Assembly (NCBI GenBank): GCA_026397675.1
Contig: JAPLUH010000509.1
Coordinates: forward strand, 1-30,025
DNA from: Verrucomicrobiota bacterium
Lineage (GTDB): Bacteria > Verrucomicrobiota > Verrucomicrobiia > Limisphaerales > UBA9464
Direction of reading: 5' to 3'
DNA: 30,025 nucleotides
The notes beneath the pieces are model-generated. The model had not been told where the DNA came from. It did not search any database and was given only the letters and a program-made list of their open reading frames with translations. Positions 18,542 through 27,448 of the stretch are shown in pieces. The first letter of the stretch is position 1, and each line of letters opens with the position of its first letter. Position numbers and translations under genes: made by a program.

Positions 18542-18569
18542 TTGACGTGGTTGGAATTCCAGATTTAAT
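18542..18569 (+). promoter_or_regulatory. Predicted sigma-70-type promoter for the LamG protein gene
   Basis: TTGACG (18542-18547) and TTTAAT (18564-18569) are separated by 16 bp, each one or two mismatches from consensus. The spacer contains the perfect 10-bp palindrome TGGAATTCCA (18552-18561), a possible operator. It would give a 5' leader of roughly 150 nt. Confidence 0.5.
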
Positions 18570-18582
18570 CGCCCTCGAATTC

Positions 18583-18610
18583 CCCTTTGCCGAATAGACC
18601 CTTTTGCCGA
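18583..18610 (+). repeat. Short tandem direct repeat just after the predicted -10 box
   Basis: CCCTTTGCCGA (18583-18593) is repeated as CCCTTTTGCCGA (18599-18610), 16 bp apart. The pair lies around or just after the expected transcription start, where a regulator could bind. No known operator is recognised. Confidence 0.5.
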
Positions 18611-18657
18611 CGTAACGAGCTTCGTTCTTGGAGCACAGTGGTGCGCGCAAAATTAGC

Positions 18658-18677
18658 AACAATGGCACTTTATTGTT
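18658..18677 (+). other. Hairpin in the leader of the LamG protein gene
   Basis: AACAAT (18658-18663) pairs with ATTGTT (18672-18677) across an 8-nt loop and is followed by ACTTTTAGG. A smaller AACGA/TCGTT hairpin sits at 18614-18626. They may stabilise or attenuate the mRNA leader; no riboswitch family is recognised. Confidence 0.35.
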
Positions 18678-18729
18678 ACTTTTAGGCCGATTCAGTCGGG
18701 GGTACCGCAACATAATCACCTCCTACCCA

Positions 18730-21700
18730 ATGAGAAACACACTGAATCGGGCCTTTTTACTTGGCCTAGTCTCGTTCCTGCCAACAGCAGGCACGAATTT
18801 GTTGGCGCAAGCCATCGACCTAAAATCCGGCCTGAAGGCGTACTGGAATTTCGACGCCAAAAACTTCAAAGATACCGCTGGAATCTTTGATGGCACGGAG
18901 AGCGGCAGCGCACCGATCGCCTTCACGGCGAGCAAGGCGGGACTCGGTCAAGCCCTGCAGCTCGACGGTGTCGACCAACGGGTCGAGATCACGGGTGGTG
19001 AACCTGATGACCTCGCCTTTCAGGGTGGGTCCATGACCGTCGCCGGTTGGTTCAAAGTGGGAGCATTCGACAAGTCTTGGCAGGCGTTGGTTGCCAAGGG
19101 TGAGGGCAGCAGCTGGCGTATTCATCGCCGCGGCGGAGAGCCCGGCTTTGCTCATGCCGGTGGTACCGGTGAAGGCCCGGCCATGGCTGATCCAGTCAAT
19201 GACGAGAATTGGCATCATTTCGCGGCGATCTCCGATTTGAACGCCGTCAACTTCGGTACCGCGTTGTACATCGATGGTGTCCAAGCGACCGCCTTTGCCG
19301 GCGCTCCGAATCTTGCGGCCAATGGCAAGCGCATGATGATCGGTGACAATCCGGACGCCAATGGCCGCTTCTGGAATGGTCTGGTGGATGATATCGCCAT
19401 TTGGGACCGGCCGCTGACCGAAAAAGAAATTGGCGCGCTCTACAACAAGGGTGCGGGAGCTTCTTTGAGCAGCCTCTTGGGATCCGGTCCGGCGGACACG
19501 GACAAAGACGGCATGCCCGATGATTGGGAAACCGCGAATGGACTGAACCCCAATGACGCCAGCGATGCAACCAAGGATCTGAACGTCAACGGGATCTCCA
19601 ACCTCGACGAGTTCAAGGGCGGTTTTGACCCCCGTGATACGGTCAAGCCGACGATCGTCTCTGTATCCACGACGGGAACGTTTGATAAGGTTACCATTAC
19701 CCTTTCAAAGGCTCTGGATCCTGCAACCGCGACCAATGTGGCCAACTACGCCATTACTCCGGCGTTGGCGATCTCCAGCATCAGCCTCAAGGGCTCTGTG
19801 GTCACCCTCACTGTGGCCAAGCAGACCCCGGGTGCTACCGCTTACACGGTGACGCTCAATGGCGTGAAGTCGGTGAACCAGCTCGCCATCGCGGCCAACA
19901 GCAAGACGATCTTCTACTCGTACTTGCTGAGCAAAGACGGCGTCCTGAAGTTCTCGTACTGGGGCGCCATCAATGGCACGCCCGTGGACAACCTCTATCA
20001 GGATCCCCGTTACCCCGCCGCCCCAGACCTCGTTGCTGCAGTCAGCTCATTCAGCAGCCGCGATGTGTTCCCGGATGATTCCCACGACAACTACGGTGCC
20101 ACCATGGAGGGATATTTGACCCCGACGGAAACCGGGAGCTACCGCTTCTTCATCCATAGCGATGACGCCTCGCAGTTCTTCCTGAGCTCGGACGACAAGG
20201 AAGCCAACTTGGCTCAGGTCGCAGAAGAAGCCGGTTGCTGCAATAACTTCACCGAGCCTGACAACGCGAGAACTTCGGAGCCGGTCGCCCTGACCGCTGG
20301 CAAGAAGTACTTTGTCCGCCTCGTTTACAAAGAGGGTGGCGGTGGTGACTACGGCCGTATTGCTTGGCGTAAGGAAGGTGACAAAACCGCTGCCGGTGCA
20401 CTGCCTGTGATTCCGGGCAAGTTCCTGTCTGCTGCGGTGGATCTACCGGTTCCTTCCGAAGGCAGCTTCAAGACTCAATCTCCCGCTCCGGGAGCCAAGA
20501 GTGTGTCGCCCAACGCTGCAGTGACCATTGCTCATGCTGACGGAAAGACTCCGTGGACTGCCGCTAACGTGACATTGAAGTTCGATGGCAAATTGATCAC
20601 TCCGACGCCGCTGATCAAGGATGGCGCTCTCGCCACCATCAGCTATCAGCCCCAAGGGTTGCTCCCGAGCAAGACCAAGCACGTCATCACCCTTGCGTAC
20701 AAGGATGCTGGCAACAAAGATCAGGTGCTGGAATGGACCTTTGAAGTCGCGGCCTACGGCGGCCCGGTGCTCGACGTAGTCAAGGGTTACGCCGGTTTGG
20801 TGCGTGGCTCGGCCACGATCACTGCCGACAAGGGTGGTGCTTCTGGTAAGGCGGGCGACCGCGCGATGGACATGACGGCCAAAGGTGGACCCGTGCAGGT
20901 CATTGATTCTGCGTTCCTCAAGGCGCTCAACACGGCGACTGCCTCAGACGAGATGAGCGTCTCGCTGTGGATCAACAAGTACGACATCAAGGATTCCTCA
21001 GCCGTCTGGGTGTCTTCACCCACACAGGGTCGAGTTTTCCAGGCTCATACCCCTTGGAGCAACAATCATATCTACTTCGATACGGCAGGTTGCTGCGATG
21101 GTACGACTCAGCGCATCGAGGCGGGTATCGACACGTTCCCCGGCTACACCGACGAGAGTTGGTGGAAGACCTGGCGCCTGTACGTCTTCAACAAGAAGGG
21201 TGACGCCAAGCAGATCTACATCGATGGACAGCTCTTCCTCGAAGGCAGCAGCTCCGGACTCCTGTCCACCGACATCGATCAGTTCATGATCGGTTCCGAC
21301 AATGGTGGTGGCGCTTTGCTGCACGGGTTGGTGGATGATATGGCTGTTTATTCGAAGGCCCTGACCACCGCTAACATCAATTCGCTCAAGGGTGGCACCA
21401 AGCCAACCGCGCTTCCTGCGGCCGCCGGTTTGATCGCCAACTGGGACTTCAATACCCCGATTGGTGACACGACCTCCCTGACTCAGGGTCTGGTGGCTTA
21501 CTGGAACTTCGACGGAACCCTGATGGATTCCGTGAAGGACTTCCACGGTACGGGTCGCGGCGCTACCCCGGTGGCTTTCGGAGAGGACCATGCGAACTTC
21601 GGCAAGGCCCTCCAGCTCAACGGTAAGGATCAATACGTTGAGATCACCGGTGGCAACGAGGATGAACTCGAGTTCCCGAATGGTAGCATGACCGTCGCTG

Positions 21701-22338
21701 GATGGTTCAAGGTGGGTGCCTTCGACAAGAGCTGGCAGGCGCTGCTCTCCAAGGGTGAAGGCTCTAACTATCGCATCGCCCGTCGCGGTGATGGCAATGC
21801 CGTTGGCTACGCCGGTGGTGTAGGTGAAGGCGCTGACGACGTGGGTTCTGTGAACGACGGCCAGTGGCACCATTTTGTCGCTGTCAGCGATGCGACCGGT
21901 GCCGCCTTCGGTACTGCGTTGTATATTGATGGTGTCCTCCACGGCATCAACGCGACGAAGCCCGTGCTCACCGCGACCACCAAGCGCCTGTTCATTGGAG
22001 AGAACCCGGATTCACTCGGCCGTCAGTGGAATGGTTCGATCGACGATTTGGCGATTTGGAAGCGTGTCCTGACTGGTGGCGAAGTCGCCACTCTCTGGAA
22101 CTCAGGTGCGGGCCTGCCCTTGAGCACGCTCCCCAGCATCAAGCCGCCTTCTGAGCCGCTGAAGGTCGCCATCTCTACGGCTGGTGGCAAAACAACCATC
22201 TCCTGGGCTCCTTCCGGAGGTACCCTCGAGTCCTCCCCGACGCTCGGCGCCGGTGCTGTGTGGACTGCAGTCGGCACAGCCAACCCCGCGACGATCACGG
22301 TTGGGAACGCCAACGTGTTCTACCGAGTTCGCAAGTAA
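18730..22338 (+). CDS. Large secreted LamG/PA14 multidomain protein
   Basis: A 1202-residue exported protein. ATG 18730 is chosen over the in-frame 18628 because it starts a signal peptide (hydrophobic residues 8-26, cleavage near LAQA). In order: LamG-type domain (35-248); a calcium-binding DTDKDGMPDDWE stretch (256-300); an Ig-like domain (about 305-400); a PA14-like domain (405-570) with GYLTPTETGSYRFFI and HSDDASQFF; another Ig-like domain (578-675); a second, divergent LamG (about 690-885); a third LamG (920-1133) nearly matching the first; and a C-terminal domain (1145-1202) with LESSPTLGAGAVW and final FYRVRK, a type widespread at verrucomicrobial protein C-termini. Such proteins are thought to bind glycans at or outside the cell surface. 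No catalytic domain is seen. No Shine-Dalgarno precedes the ATG. Confidence 0.9.
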   Translation: MRNTLNRAFLLGLVSFLPTAGTNLLAQAIDLKSGLKAYWNFDAKNFKDTAGIFDGTESGSAPIAFTASKAGLGQALQLDGVDQRVEITGGEPDDLAFQGGSMTVAGWFKVGAFDKSWQALVAKGEGSSWRIHRRGGEPGFAHAGGTGEGPAMADPVNDENWHHFAAISDLNAVNFGTALYIDGVQATAFAGAPNLAANGKRMMIGDNPDANGRFWNGLVDDIAIWDRPLTEKEIGALYNKGAGASLSSLLGSGPADTDKDGMPDDWETANGLNPNDASDATKDLNVNGISNLDEFKGGFDPRDTVKPTIVSVSTTGTFDKVTITLSKALDPATATNVANYAITPALAISSISLKGSVVTLTVAKQTPGATAYTVTLNGVKSVNQLAIAANSKTIFYSYLLSKDGVLKFSYWGAINGTPVDNLYQDPRYPAAPDLVAAVSSFSSRDVFPDDSHDNYGATMEGYLTPTETGSYRFFIHSDDASQFFLSSDDKEANLAQVAEEAGCCNNFTEPDNARTSEPVALTAGKKYFVRLVYKEGGGGDYGRIAWRKEGDKTAAGALPVIPGKFLSAAVDLPVPSEGSFKTQSPAPGAKSVSPNAAVTIAHADGKTPWTAANVTLKFDGKLITPTPLIKDGALATISYQPQGLLPSKTKHVITLAYKDAGNKDQVLEWTFEVAAYGGPVLDVVKGYAGLVRGSATITADKGGASGKAGDRAMDMTAKGGPVQVIDSAFLKALNTATASDEMSVSLWINKYDIKDSSAVWVSSPTQGRVFQAHTPWSNNHIYFDTAGCCDGTTQRIEAGIDTFPGYTDESWWKTWRLYVFNKKGDAKQIYIDGQLFLEGSSSGLLSTDIDQFMIGSDNGGGALLHGLVDDMAVYSKALTTANINSLKGGTKPTALPAAAGLIANWDFNTPIGDTTSLTQGLVAYWNFDGTLMDSVKDFHGTGRGATPVAFGEDHANFGKALQLNGKDQYVEITGGNEDELEFPNGSMTVAGWFKVGAFDKSWQALLSKGEGSNYRIARRGDGNAVGYAGGVGEGADDVGSVNDGQWHHFVAVSDATGAAFGTALYIDGVLHGINATKPVLTATTKRLFIGENPDSLGRQWNGSIDDLAIWKRVLTGGEVATLWNSGAGLPLSTLPSIKPPSEPLKVAISTAGGKTTISWAPSGGTLESSPTLGAGAVWTAVGTANPATITVGNANVFYRVRK
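18832..19473 (+). repeat. First copy of the duplicated LamG module
   Basis: Residues 35-248 of the LamG/PA14 protein. It shares long blocks with the third LamG module, for example SMTVAGWFKVGAFDKSWQAL and FGTALYIDGV, at near-constant spacing. This points to an intragenic duplication. Confidence 0.85.
21487..22128 (+). repeat. Second copy of the duplicated LamG module
   Basis: Residues 920-1133 of the same protein, collinear with residues 35-248 and of equal length (214 residues). Identity is high in protein but looser in DNA, with many synonymous differences, so the duplication is not brand new. Confidence 0.85.
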
Positions 22339-22359
22339 GACTCGCTTAACACTCTGCAC

Positions 22360-22396
22360 GGGCCGGACAGGAGACATCCTCTTGTTCGGCCCTTTT
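22360..22396 (+). terminator. Intrinsic terminator of the LamG protein gene
   Basis: A 10-bp stem (22360-22369 with 22383-22392, GGGCCG...CGGCCC core, one G-T pair) carries a smaller AGGA/TCCT pairing in the loop and is followed directly by TTTT. It lies 22 bp after the stop codon. Confidence 0.85.
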
Positions 22397-22607
22397 CGTG
22401 GGTCGAGTGGGTCTTGGGACGAGCGCTTTTGAGCAGCGTGGATCCAACGAGTGGGCTCGTTGTGCGCCCCTCCTCTCGTTGTCGGAGACCTCAGAGAGGG
22501 GTGAGGCTCACGGGGCAACCGTTACTTGTCCGGAGCCAGCCAAAGTTGAGACTGAAGCCCGATGGCGAGCCTCAGCCAGGCCCGGAGCTCAATAGCGTTT
22601 TCTTGGA

Positions 22608-24320
22608 TCAGGGGCGGGCGCTGGGCTCCGAGATCTCAAGGACTTGATCGGCCTGAACTCCTTGGATGGATTGCAGTGTTCCGTCCGGCCAACGGACTTC
22701 GACCCGATCCACTGAAGTGCGTTTTCCTAATCCAAAATTCGGGTGCAGACCAAAATGGCTCTGATAACCCCGTCCGCTATGAACTTCGTCCATCCATTTG
22801 AGATCGCCCGCGAAAACGCGAATCGTCGCCCCAATCCCATCTCTGTTGTTCCGCTTGCCGCGAAGTCGGACCCGGAGCCAATGGTTTTGAGGGGTGGAAT
22901 CATTGCGTAGCAAGGTGGGTTCTCGCCGGGAATTGAGAACAACGACATCGATGTCGCCATCGTTGTCCAAGTCGTCAAAGGCGGCCCCGCGACTGCTCCG
23001 CTGAACCGCCAGGCCGTCTCCCGCAGACGCTGAGACGTCTGTGAATCGACCCTTTCCGTCATTGGCCAAGAGGAGGTTGCGCGCTTCATAGGGGCTGGTG
23101 TCATCCCATTGCCCGATGTTGTCCTGAAGATGACCGCAGGCGATGAACAGATCTCTGTGTCCGTCGTTATTGAAATCCACCAGGCCGTTGCCCCATTCCA
23201 CTTGGTGATAGGTTCCAGTGCCTGCACCGGTTCTGGCCGTGACGTCTGTGAAGAGTCCTTTGCCGTCGTTTCGGTAGAGCAGCGCCCACTGCTTCTGGTA
23301 GGAGGTCATGTGAAAGTCCAGGAGGCCGTCATTGTCGAAATCGGCGCAGTCCACTCCCATGGTTCCTTGACCCACCCCATGAGAGTCATACGCCAACCCA
23401 GAGAGTAGGCTGACTTGTTTGAACTGACCTTTGCCGTTGTTCTCCCAGACAAAGTTCATCATCGCATCATTGCCGACGATAATGTCCGTATCCCCATCCT
23501 GGTCGTAATCGGCGCAAACAACTCCCATGGCCGTTCCCGGGTGGGCAGCAATGCCCGATTCGATGCTCACATCCGTGAACGTGCCGTTGCCATTGTTGCG
23601 GAACAAGGTGGATGCCACAGGGCCGAATACCATCGGGCCTTCATAGGCCGGGAATCCGTTGACCCTCCGTGACTTGTGTTTTTCGAAGGAGAAATCGATG
23701 TAGTTGCCCACGAACAAGTCCAAATCCCCGTCCGCATCCATATCCAGGAAACAGGTTCCGGCTCCGACGTGCTTCCCGACGGCGACACCGGCTTCACGGG
23801 TGACATCGGTGAAGGTTCCATTGCCGTTGTTGCGGTACAGAATGTTGGGGCCGAAATTGTTCAGGTAGATGTCTAAGTCGCCATCCCCATCATAATCCCC
23901 GACGCAGACCCCCAGATGATAGGCGCTATCCATGAGTCCCGCAGCTTGGGTGACATCTTTGAATTTCCAGTTCCCCTCATTTCGGTACAACGCATTGACG
24001 GGTGGCGGACCCTTCGGATTGGAACCCGGTAGCGGGGCTCCATTTAGAAACAAGATGTCGGTTTTACCGTCCCCATCGAAGTCGAAGGTCGCCAACCCAG
24101 ACGCCACCGTCTCAACGATATACCGTTGACCGGAACTGCCATCGGTATGAAGAAACTGTATTCCGCTGTGGGCGGACATGTCTTTGAACCGGATGCCCGA
24201 ACCAGACGGTGACGGAGACTCCGCCCCCAACGCGACCCCGGTGAGCATGCTCATGAGGGGAAGCACGCAGGTTGGCGCAAAGAAACCGATGAGTCGGTCC
24301 GGCATGGGTGGAATCGTCAC
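22608..24320 (-). CDS. CRTAC1-like protein with FG-GAP/VCBS repeats and ASPIC/UnbV domain (second copy)
   Basis: A 570-residue exported protein. After a signal-like N-terminus come about eight FG-GAP/VCBS-type calcium-binding repeats with DFDGDGKTD, DYDGDGDLD, DMDADGDLD, DYDQDGDTD, DFDNDGLLD, DFNNDGHRD and DLDNDGDID, each usually followed by LYRNNGNGTFTDVT-like strands that would build a beta-propeller. The C-terminus (from about residue 480) is an ASPIC/UnbV domain: WLRVRLRGKRNNRDGIGA, EVHSGRGYQSHFG and VEVRWPDGTLQ. The biochemical function of the family is unknown; an extracellular binding or adhesion role is assumed. Its GTG start overlaps the stop of the upstream paralogue (GTGA); ATG 24305 is an alternative. 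It is the last gene of a three-gene operon. Confidence 0.9.
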   Translation of the reverse strand: MTIPPMPDRLIGFFAPTCVLPLMSMLTGVALGAESPSPSGSGIRFKDMSAHSGIQFLHTDGSSGQRYIVETVASGLATFDFDGDGKTDILFLNGAPLPGSNPKGPPPVNALYRNEGNWKFKDVTQAAGLMDSAYHLGVCVGDYDGDGDLDIYLNNFGPNILYRNNGNGTFTDVTREAGVAVGKHVGAGTCFLDMDADGDLDLFVGNYIDFSFEKHKSRRVNGFPAYEGPMVFGPVASTLFRNNGNGTFTDVSIESGIAAHPGTAMGVVCADYDQDGDTDIIVGNDAMMNFVWENNGKGQFKQVSLLSGLAYDSHGVGQGTMGVDCADFDNDGLLDFHMTSYQKQWALLYRNDGKGLFTDVTARTGAGTGTYHQVEWGNGLVDFNNDGHRDLFIACGHLQDNIGQWDDTSPYEARNLLLANDGKGRFTDVSASAGDGLAVQRSSRGAAFDDLDNDGDIDVVVLNSRREPTLLRNDSTPQNHWLRVRLRGKRNNRDGIGATIRVFAGDLKWMDEVHSGRGYQSHFGLHPNFGLGKRTSVDRVEVRWPDGTLQSIQGVQADQVLEISEPSARP

Positions 24321-26053
24321 GGTGCGGTCGGTGGCTGTTTGATCGGGGTACCCGCTGAGGGCACGCGGTGGACCCCTTCGGTGATGAGTATCCGTTGGTT
24401 GATCGGAGGGTTCAGAAGGGCCTCATTGCCCCCGCCAACCCACTTCACTTCGATTCGATCGATTTTTTTTACAGTTCCCAATCCAAAGTGAAGACGTCGT
24501 CCAAAATCGCTTTGGTAGCTGCGACCGCTATGGACTTCATCGATCCATGTCATGGCCTCGGTGACGACTCGCACTCGGGCTCCGATCCCGTCCCGGTTGG
24601 TGCCGGTTCCCCGGAGCTCCACTTGAGTCCAGGAATTTTGGCTCTTGGAATCGTTCCGAAGCACGGTCGCTGCAGCCCTTGAATTGAGAATCACAGCGTC
24701 AACATCGCCATCATTATCGAGGTCATCAAAGGCCGATCCACGACTGCTCCAACGGGCTTGCATGCCGTCGCCGCCTTGAGCCGAGACATCCACAAATTTT
24801 CCGTGGCCGGTGTTCTGAAGGAGGATATTTTTGGCGCGGTAGCTGGTGGTTGAGTCAAATTGGTCGACGATATCAATGAGATGCCCGCAGGCGACAAAGA
24901 GGTCTCGGTGTCCGTCATTGTTGAAGTCCACGATCCCAGCACCCCACTTGACGTGGGGGAAAGATCCCAAGCCAGCGCCGGTCGCTCGGGTCACATCGTC
25001 GAAGTACTTTCCGGATTGGTTCTGGTAGAGCGTGGACAACTGTCGTTGGTAGGTTGTGACGTAGAAATCGAGCCATCCGTCGTTGTTCCAGTCGGCGCAA
25101 TCCACACCCATATTTCCTTGGGCATTGCCGAACGGGTCGTAGGCAATGCCGATGAGCGCTCCGATTTCTTTAAATCGTCCCTGACCGTCATTCACCCAGA
25201 GGGCATTGGCTCGGAGGTCGTTGGCGACGAGGAGGTCTGAGTCGCCGTCGTTGTCGAAGTCGGCGGCGACCACCCCCATTCCAGACGATAAAAACCCAGC
25301 GATCCCCGACTCTTTGGTCACATCACTGAAGGTGCCATTCCCATTATTGCGGAAGAGGTGATTGGCAGTGGGTGGGTACTGCAACGGACCGACGTACGTC
25401 GTGAATCCATTCATGACGGAGGTCTTGTGGTTCTTCAGGTTGAAGTCGACGTAGCTCGCTGCAAATAAATCCAGGTCGCCATCGCCGTCCATGTCGAAGA
25501 AGCAGGCGCCCGCTCCAACATGTTCCCAACCTCCAACCCCAGCCAAGGCTGTGACATCCGTGAACGTTCCGTTGCCGTTGTTCTTGTAGAGAATATTCCG
25601 TCCGTAATTGCTGAGGTAAATGTCGGTGTGGCCGTCGTTGTTGTAATCGGCGGTGCAGACCCCGAGGTGGTAGGCCGAGTCGGTCAGTCCGGCTGAAACG
25701 GTGACGTCGGTGAATTTCCAACCGCCTTCATTTCGATAGAGGGCATTTCTTGAAACCGCACCCGGTTTCTCCGTGCCGGGAAGGGGGGCTCCATTCAACA
25801 GAAGAATGTCTATCTTCCCATCCTTGTCGAAATCGAATGTCGCCAAGCCTGAGGCCACTGTCTCGACGATGTAGTGCTTCCCTGAATTGCCATCGGTGTG
25901 GGTGAAGTGGATCCCGGTCTCCAGCGTGATGTCCTTCCACTGAATGGCTGAAGGCTGTGCGGATTCTGCAAGCCCACTCAGGCTGACTCCTAAGGATAGC
26001 AAAACCCACCATCCCCGCATCCCTGCCCACCTACGGTGGCGTGAGGTTCTCAT
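24317..26053 (-). CDS. CRTAC1-like protein with FG-GAP/VCBS repeats and ASPIC/UnbV domain (first copy)
   Basis: A 578-residue paralogue of the following gene product and collinear with it. It has a signal peptide (Arg-rich start, hydrophobic GWWVLLSLGVSLSGLA, cleavage near residue 32). Repeats of the type DFDKDGKID, DYNNDGHTD, DMDGDGDLD, DFDNDGDSD, DWNNDGWLD, DFNNDGHRD and DLDNDGDVD follow, and a C-terminal ASPIC/UnbV domain shows TQVELRGTGTNRDGIGARV, EVHSGRSYQSDFG and RIEVKW. Its ATG overlaps the stop of the upstream TPR gene (ATGA), and its own stop overlaps the next start. The three proteins are therefore likely made in fixed proportion and may act together at the cell surface. Function is not known. 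Confidence 0.9.
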   Translation of the reverse strand: MRTSRHRRWAGMRGWWVLLSLGVSLSGLAESAQPSAIQWKDITLETGIHFTHTDGNSGKHYIVETVASGLATFDFDKDGKIDILLLNGAPLPGTEKPGAVSRNALYRNEGGWKFTDVTVSAGLTDSAYHLGVCTADYNNDGHTDIYLSNYGRNILYKNNGNGTFTDVTALAGVGGWEHVGAGACFFDMDGDGDLDLFAASYVDFNLKNHKTSVMNGFTTYVGPLQYPPTANHLFRNNGNGTFSDVTKESGIAGFLSSGMGVVAADFDNDGDSDLLVANDLRANALWVNDGQGRFKEIGALIGIAYDPFGNAQGNMGVDCADWNNDGWLDFYVTTYQRQLSTLYQNQSGKYFDDVTRATGAGLGSFPHVKWGAGIVDFNNDGHRDLFVACGHLIDIVDQFDSTTSYRAKNILLQNTGHGKFVDVSAQGGDGMQARWSSRGSAFDDLDNDGDVDAVILNSRAAATVLRNDSKSQNSWTQVELRGTGTNRDGIGARVRVVTEAMTWIDEVHSGRSYQSDFGRRLHFGLGTVKKIDRIEVKWVGGGNEALLNPPINQRILITEGVHRVPSAGTPIKQPPTAP

Positions 26054-27426
26054 TTTTTGGGCGCCTGGAGTAACTGTTCGCGAAGCTTCTGATAAGACGC
26101 CTCATTTGGCCTGAGCTTTATGGCCTGTTGAATGGCATTGAGAGCTCCTTGAGGGTCGTTATTTTTGGCACAGGCGATCGACAGCAAGTAGAAATGAGGC
26201 GGAGAAGGGTCGAGCTCGACGCTAATACTCAGTTCAGCCAATGCCTCGGGCAGCTTGCGGTTGGCGCGCAAGTAGAGTTCACCCAAGGCTCGATGGCCCT
26301 CAGGTAGGCCCGGAACAAATTTTTGCACCGTGAGCAACGATTTCTCCGCGGGCTCAAACATCCCAGACTTCGATTGAAGGCGGCCCAGAAAGAGGTGGTT
26401 GAGGTAGTTGGTAGGGTTAGCCGTTGTTAGTTCCTCGAAGAGCCGGATGCCTTCCAACGGAAGTTTGCGCTGAAGATAGAGGGACTCCAGTGAGGCTCGA
26501 TAACTGGGGGTTGACCCATCGAGGAGTGCCGCTTTATGGAACTGCTCGGTTGCCTGCTCCAGCTTGCCGTGGGCTCGGTACAGTTGACCCGCCCCAGCGA
26601 AGGTTCGGGCCACCGTCTCCCGAACAAAGCCCACGCCGGAAAGGGAGTCGGGTTGAATGCTGCTGTCGGTCAAAGATTTTCGGTCGGATCCCTCCAAACG
26701 AACAAATTCTTTGCGATAGCGGTCGGCATCGTCGCTCAAACCCAGGCGCGTGGAGGCGGTGAAAAGTCCAAAAAACGCCTGGGTGTGGTCTGGGATTTGT
26801 TGGATGACCTCCTGGAAGCATTCGCGGGCCTTCGCAAAAGCCCCGGCCTGAAGGTAGGACTGTCCAAGCAGGAAACGGCTTTCACCCGGCGCATCCGGTC
26901 GTTGGACGGCCTGTTGAAGGGTGGCTTGAGCTTCCTCAGTCTTTCCAAGGTCGAGTTGGGCACGTCCCAGTCGATTCAATAAGTCGGCGTTGGGAGATCC
27001 TCGCTTCAATGCTTCCTGAAACAAACGGACGCACTCATCGATCTGACCTTTGTCGTAGGCAATCCGACCTTGGATCTCGTACACGTCGGCCTGATCGGGG
27101 TTCAGTTCGATGCAACGCCGCAGATGCCGGAGCGCTTCATCGGCCTGACCGATATTGAAGTGAGCGGAGCCCAGGAGAGCGTAGACCAACGGATCGCCGG
27201 GATACTGGCTGGCCAAATCATTGGCGACCGCAACGGCGTCCCGTTTTAGGGTGGATGTTTCTACTTCCGGCTCAGGCTTTCCAGTCGGTCCCTTGGCGGG
27301 GCTGTTGGTCGGGGCAGCGCCGAGGATGAGAGTTAAACCGATGCCCAGGACGGGTGTAATCCACGCTGAAATCACCCTGGCCCTGAATGGTTTCCGCAAG
27401 TTAGGTCTGGCGAGCGCCAAGGGCAT
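26050..27426 (-). CDS. Exported or membrane-anchored TPR protein
   Basis: A 458-residue protein. A basic N-terminus (NLRKPFRARV) and a hydrophobic stretch (ISAWITPVLGIGLTLILGAA, residues 20-39) form a signal peptide or anchor, followed by a Pro/Lys linker. About ten tetratricopeptide-like units then fill residues 65-455, for example YALLGSAHFNIGQADEALRH and SRFLLGQSYLQAGAFAKARE, with a less regular section near 230-270. TPR scaffolds mediate protein-protein contacts. It is the first gene of the operon with two CRTAC1-like proteins, a pairing recalled from other verrucomicrobial and planctomycete genomes, so it may be their periplasmic partner. The ATG at 27426 has no evident Shine-Dalgarno; an internal GTG just before the hydrophobic stretch is possible. 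Confidence 0.88.
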   Translation of the reverse strand: MPLALARPNLRKPFRARVISAWITPVLGIGLTLILGAAPTNSPAKGPTGKPEPEVETSTLKRDAVAVANDLASQYPGDPLVYALLGSAHFNIGQADEALRHLRRCIELNPDQADVYEIQGRIAYDKGQIDECVRLFQEALKRGSPNADLLNRLGRAQLDLGKTEEAQATLQQAVQRPDAPGESRFLLGQSYLQAGAFAKARECFQEVIQQIPDHTQAFFGLFTASTRLGLSDDADRYRKEFVRLEGSDRKSLTDSSIQPDSLSGVGFVRETVARTFAGAGQLYRAHGKLEQATEQFHKAALLDGSTPSYRASLESLYLQRKLPLEGIRLFEELTTANPTNYLNHLFLGRLQSKSGMFEPAEKSLLTVQKFVPGLPEGHRALGELYLRANRKLPEALAELSISVELDPSPPHFYLLSIACAKNNDPQGALNAIQQAIKLRPNEASYQKLREQLLQAPKK

Positions 27427-27448
27427 TCAAGTGGCGTGTTAGAAGGGC

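Noticed and set aside
18663..18677. TGGCACTTTATTGTT resembles a sigma-54 promoter upstream of the LamG protein gene.
   Set aside because: The spacing is one base short and the -12 GC is missing. A better sigma-70-like promoter lies upstream.
22470..22501. An 8-bp inverted repeat (CTCCTCTC with GAGAGGGG) considered as terminator for the minus-strand CRTAC1 operon.
   Set aside because: It has a 16-nt loop, one G-T pair and no T-run on the minus strand. The support is too weak to annotate.
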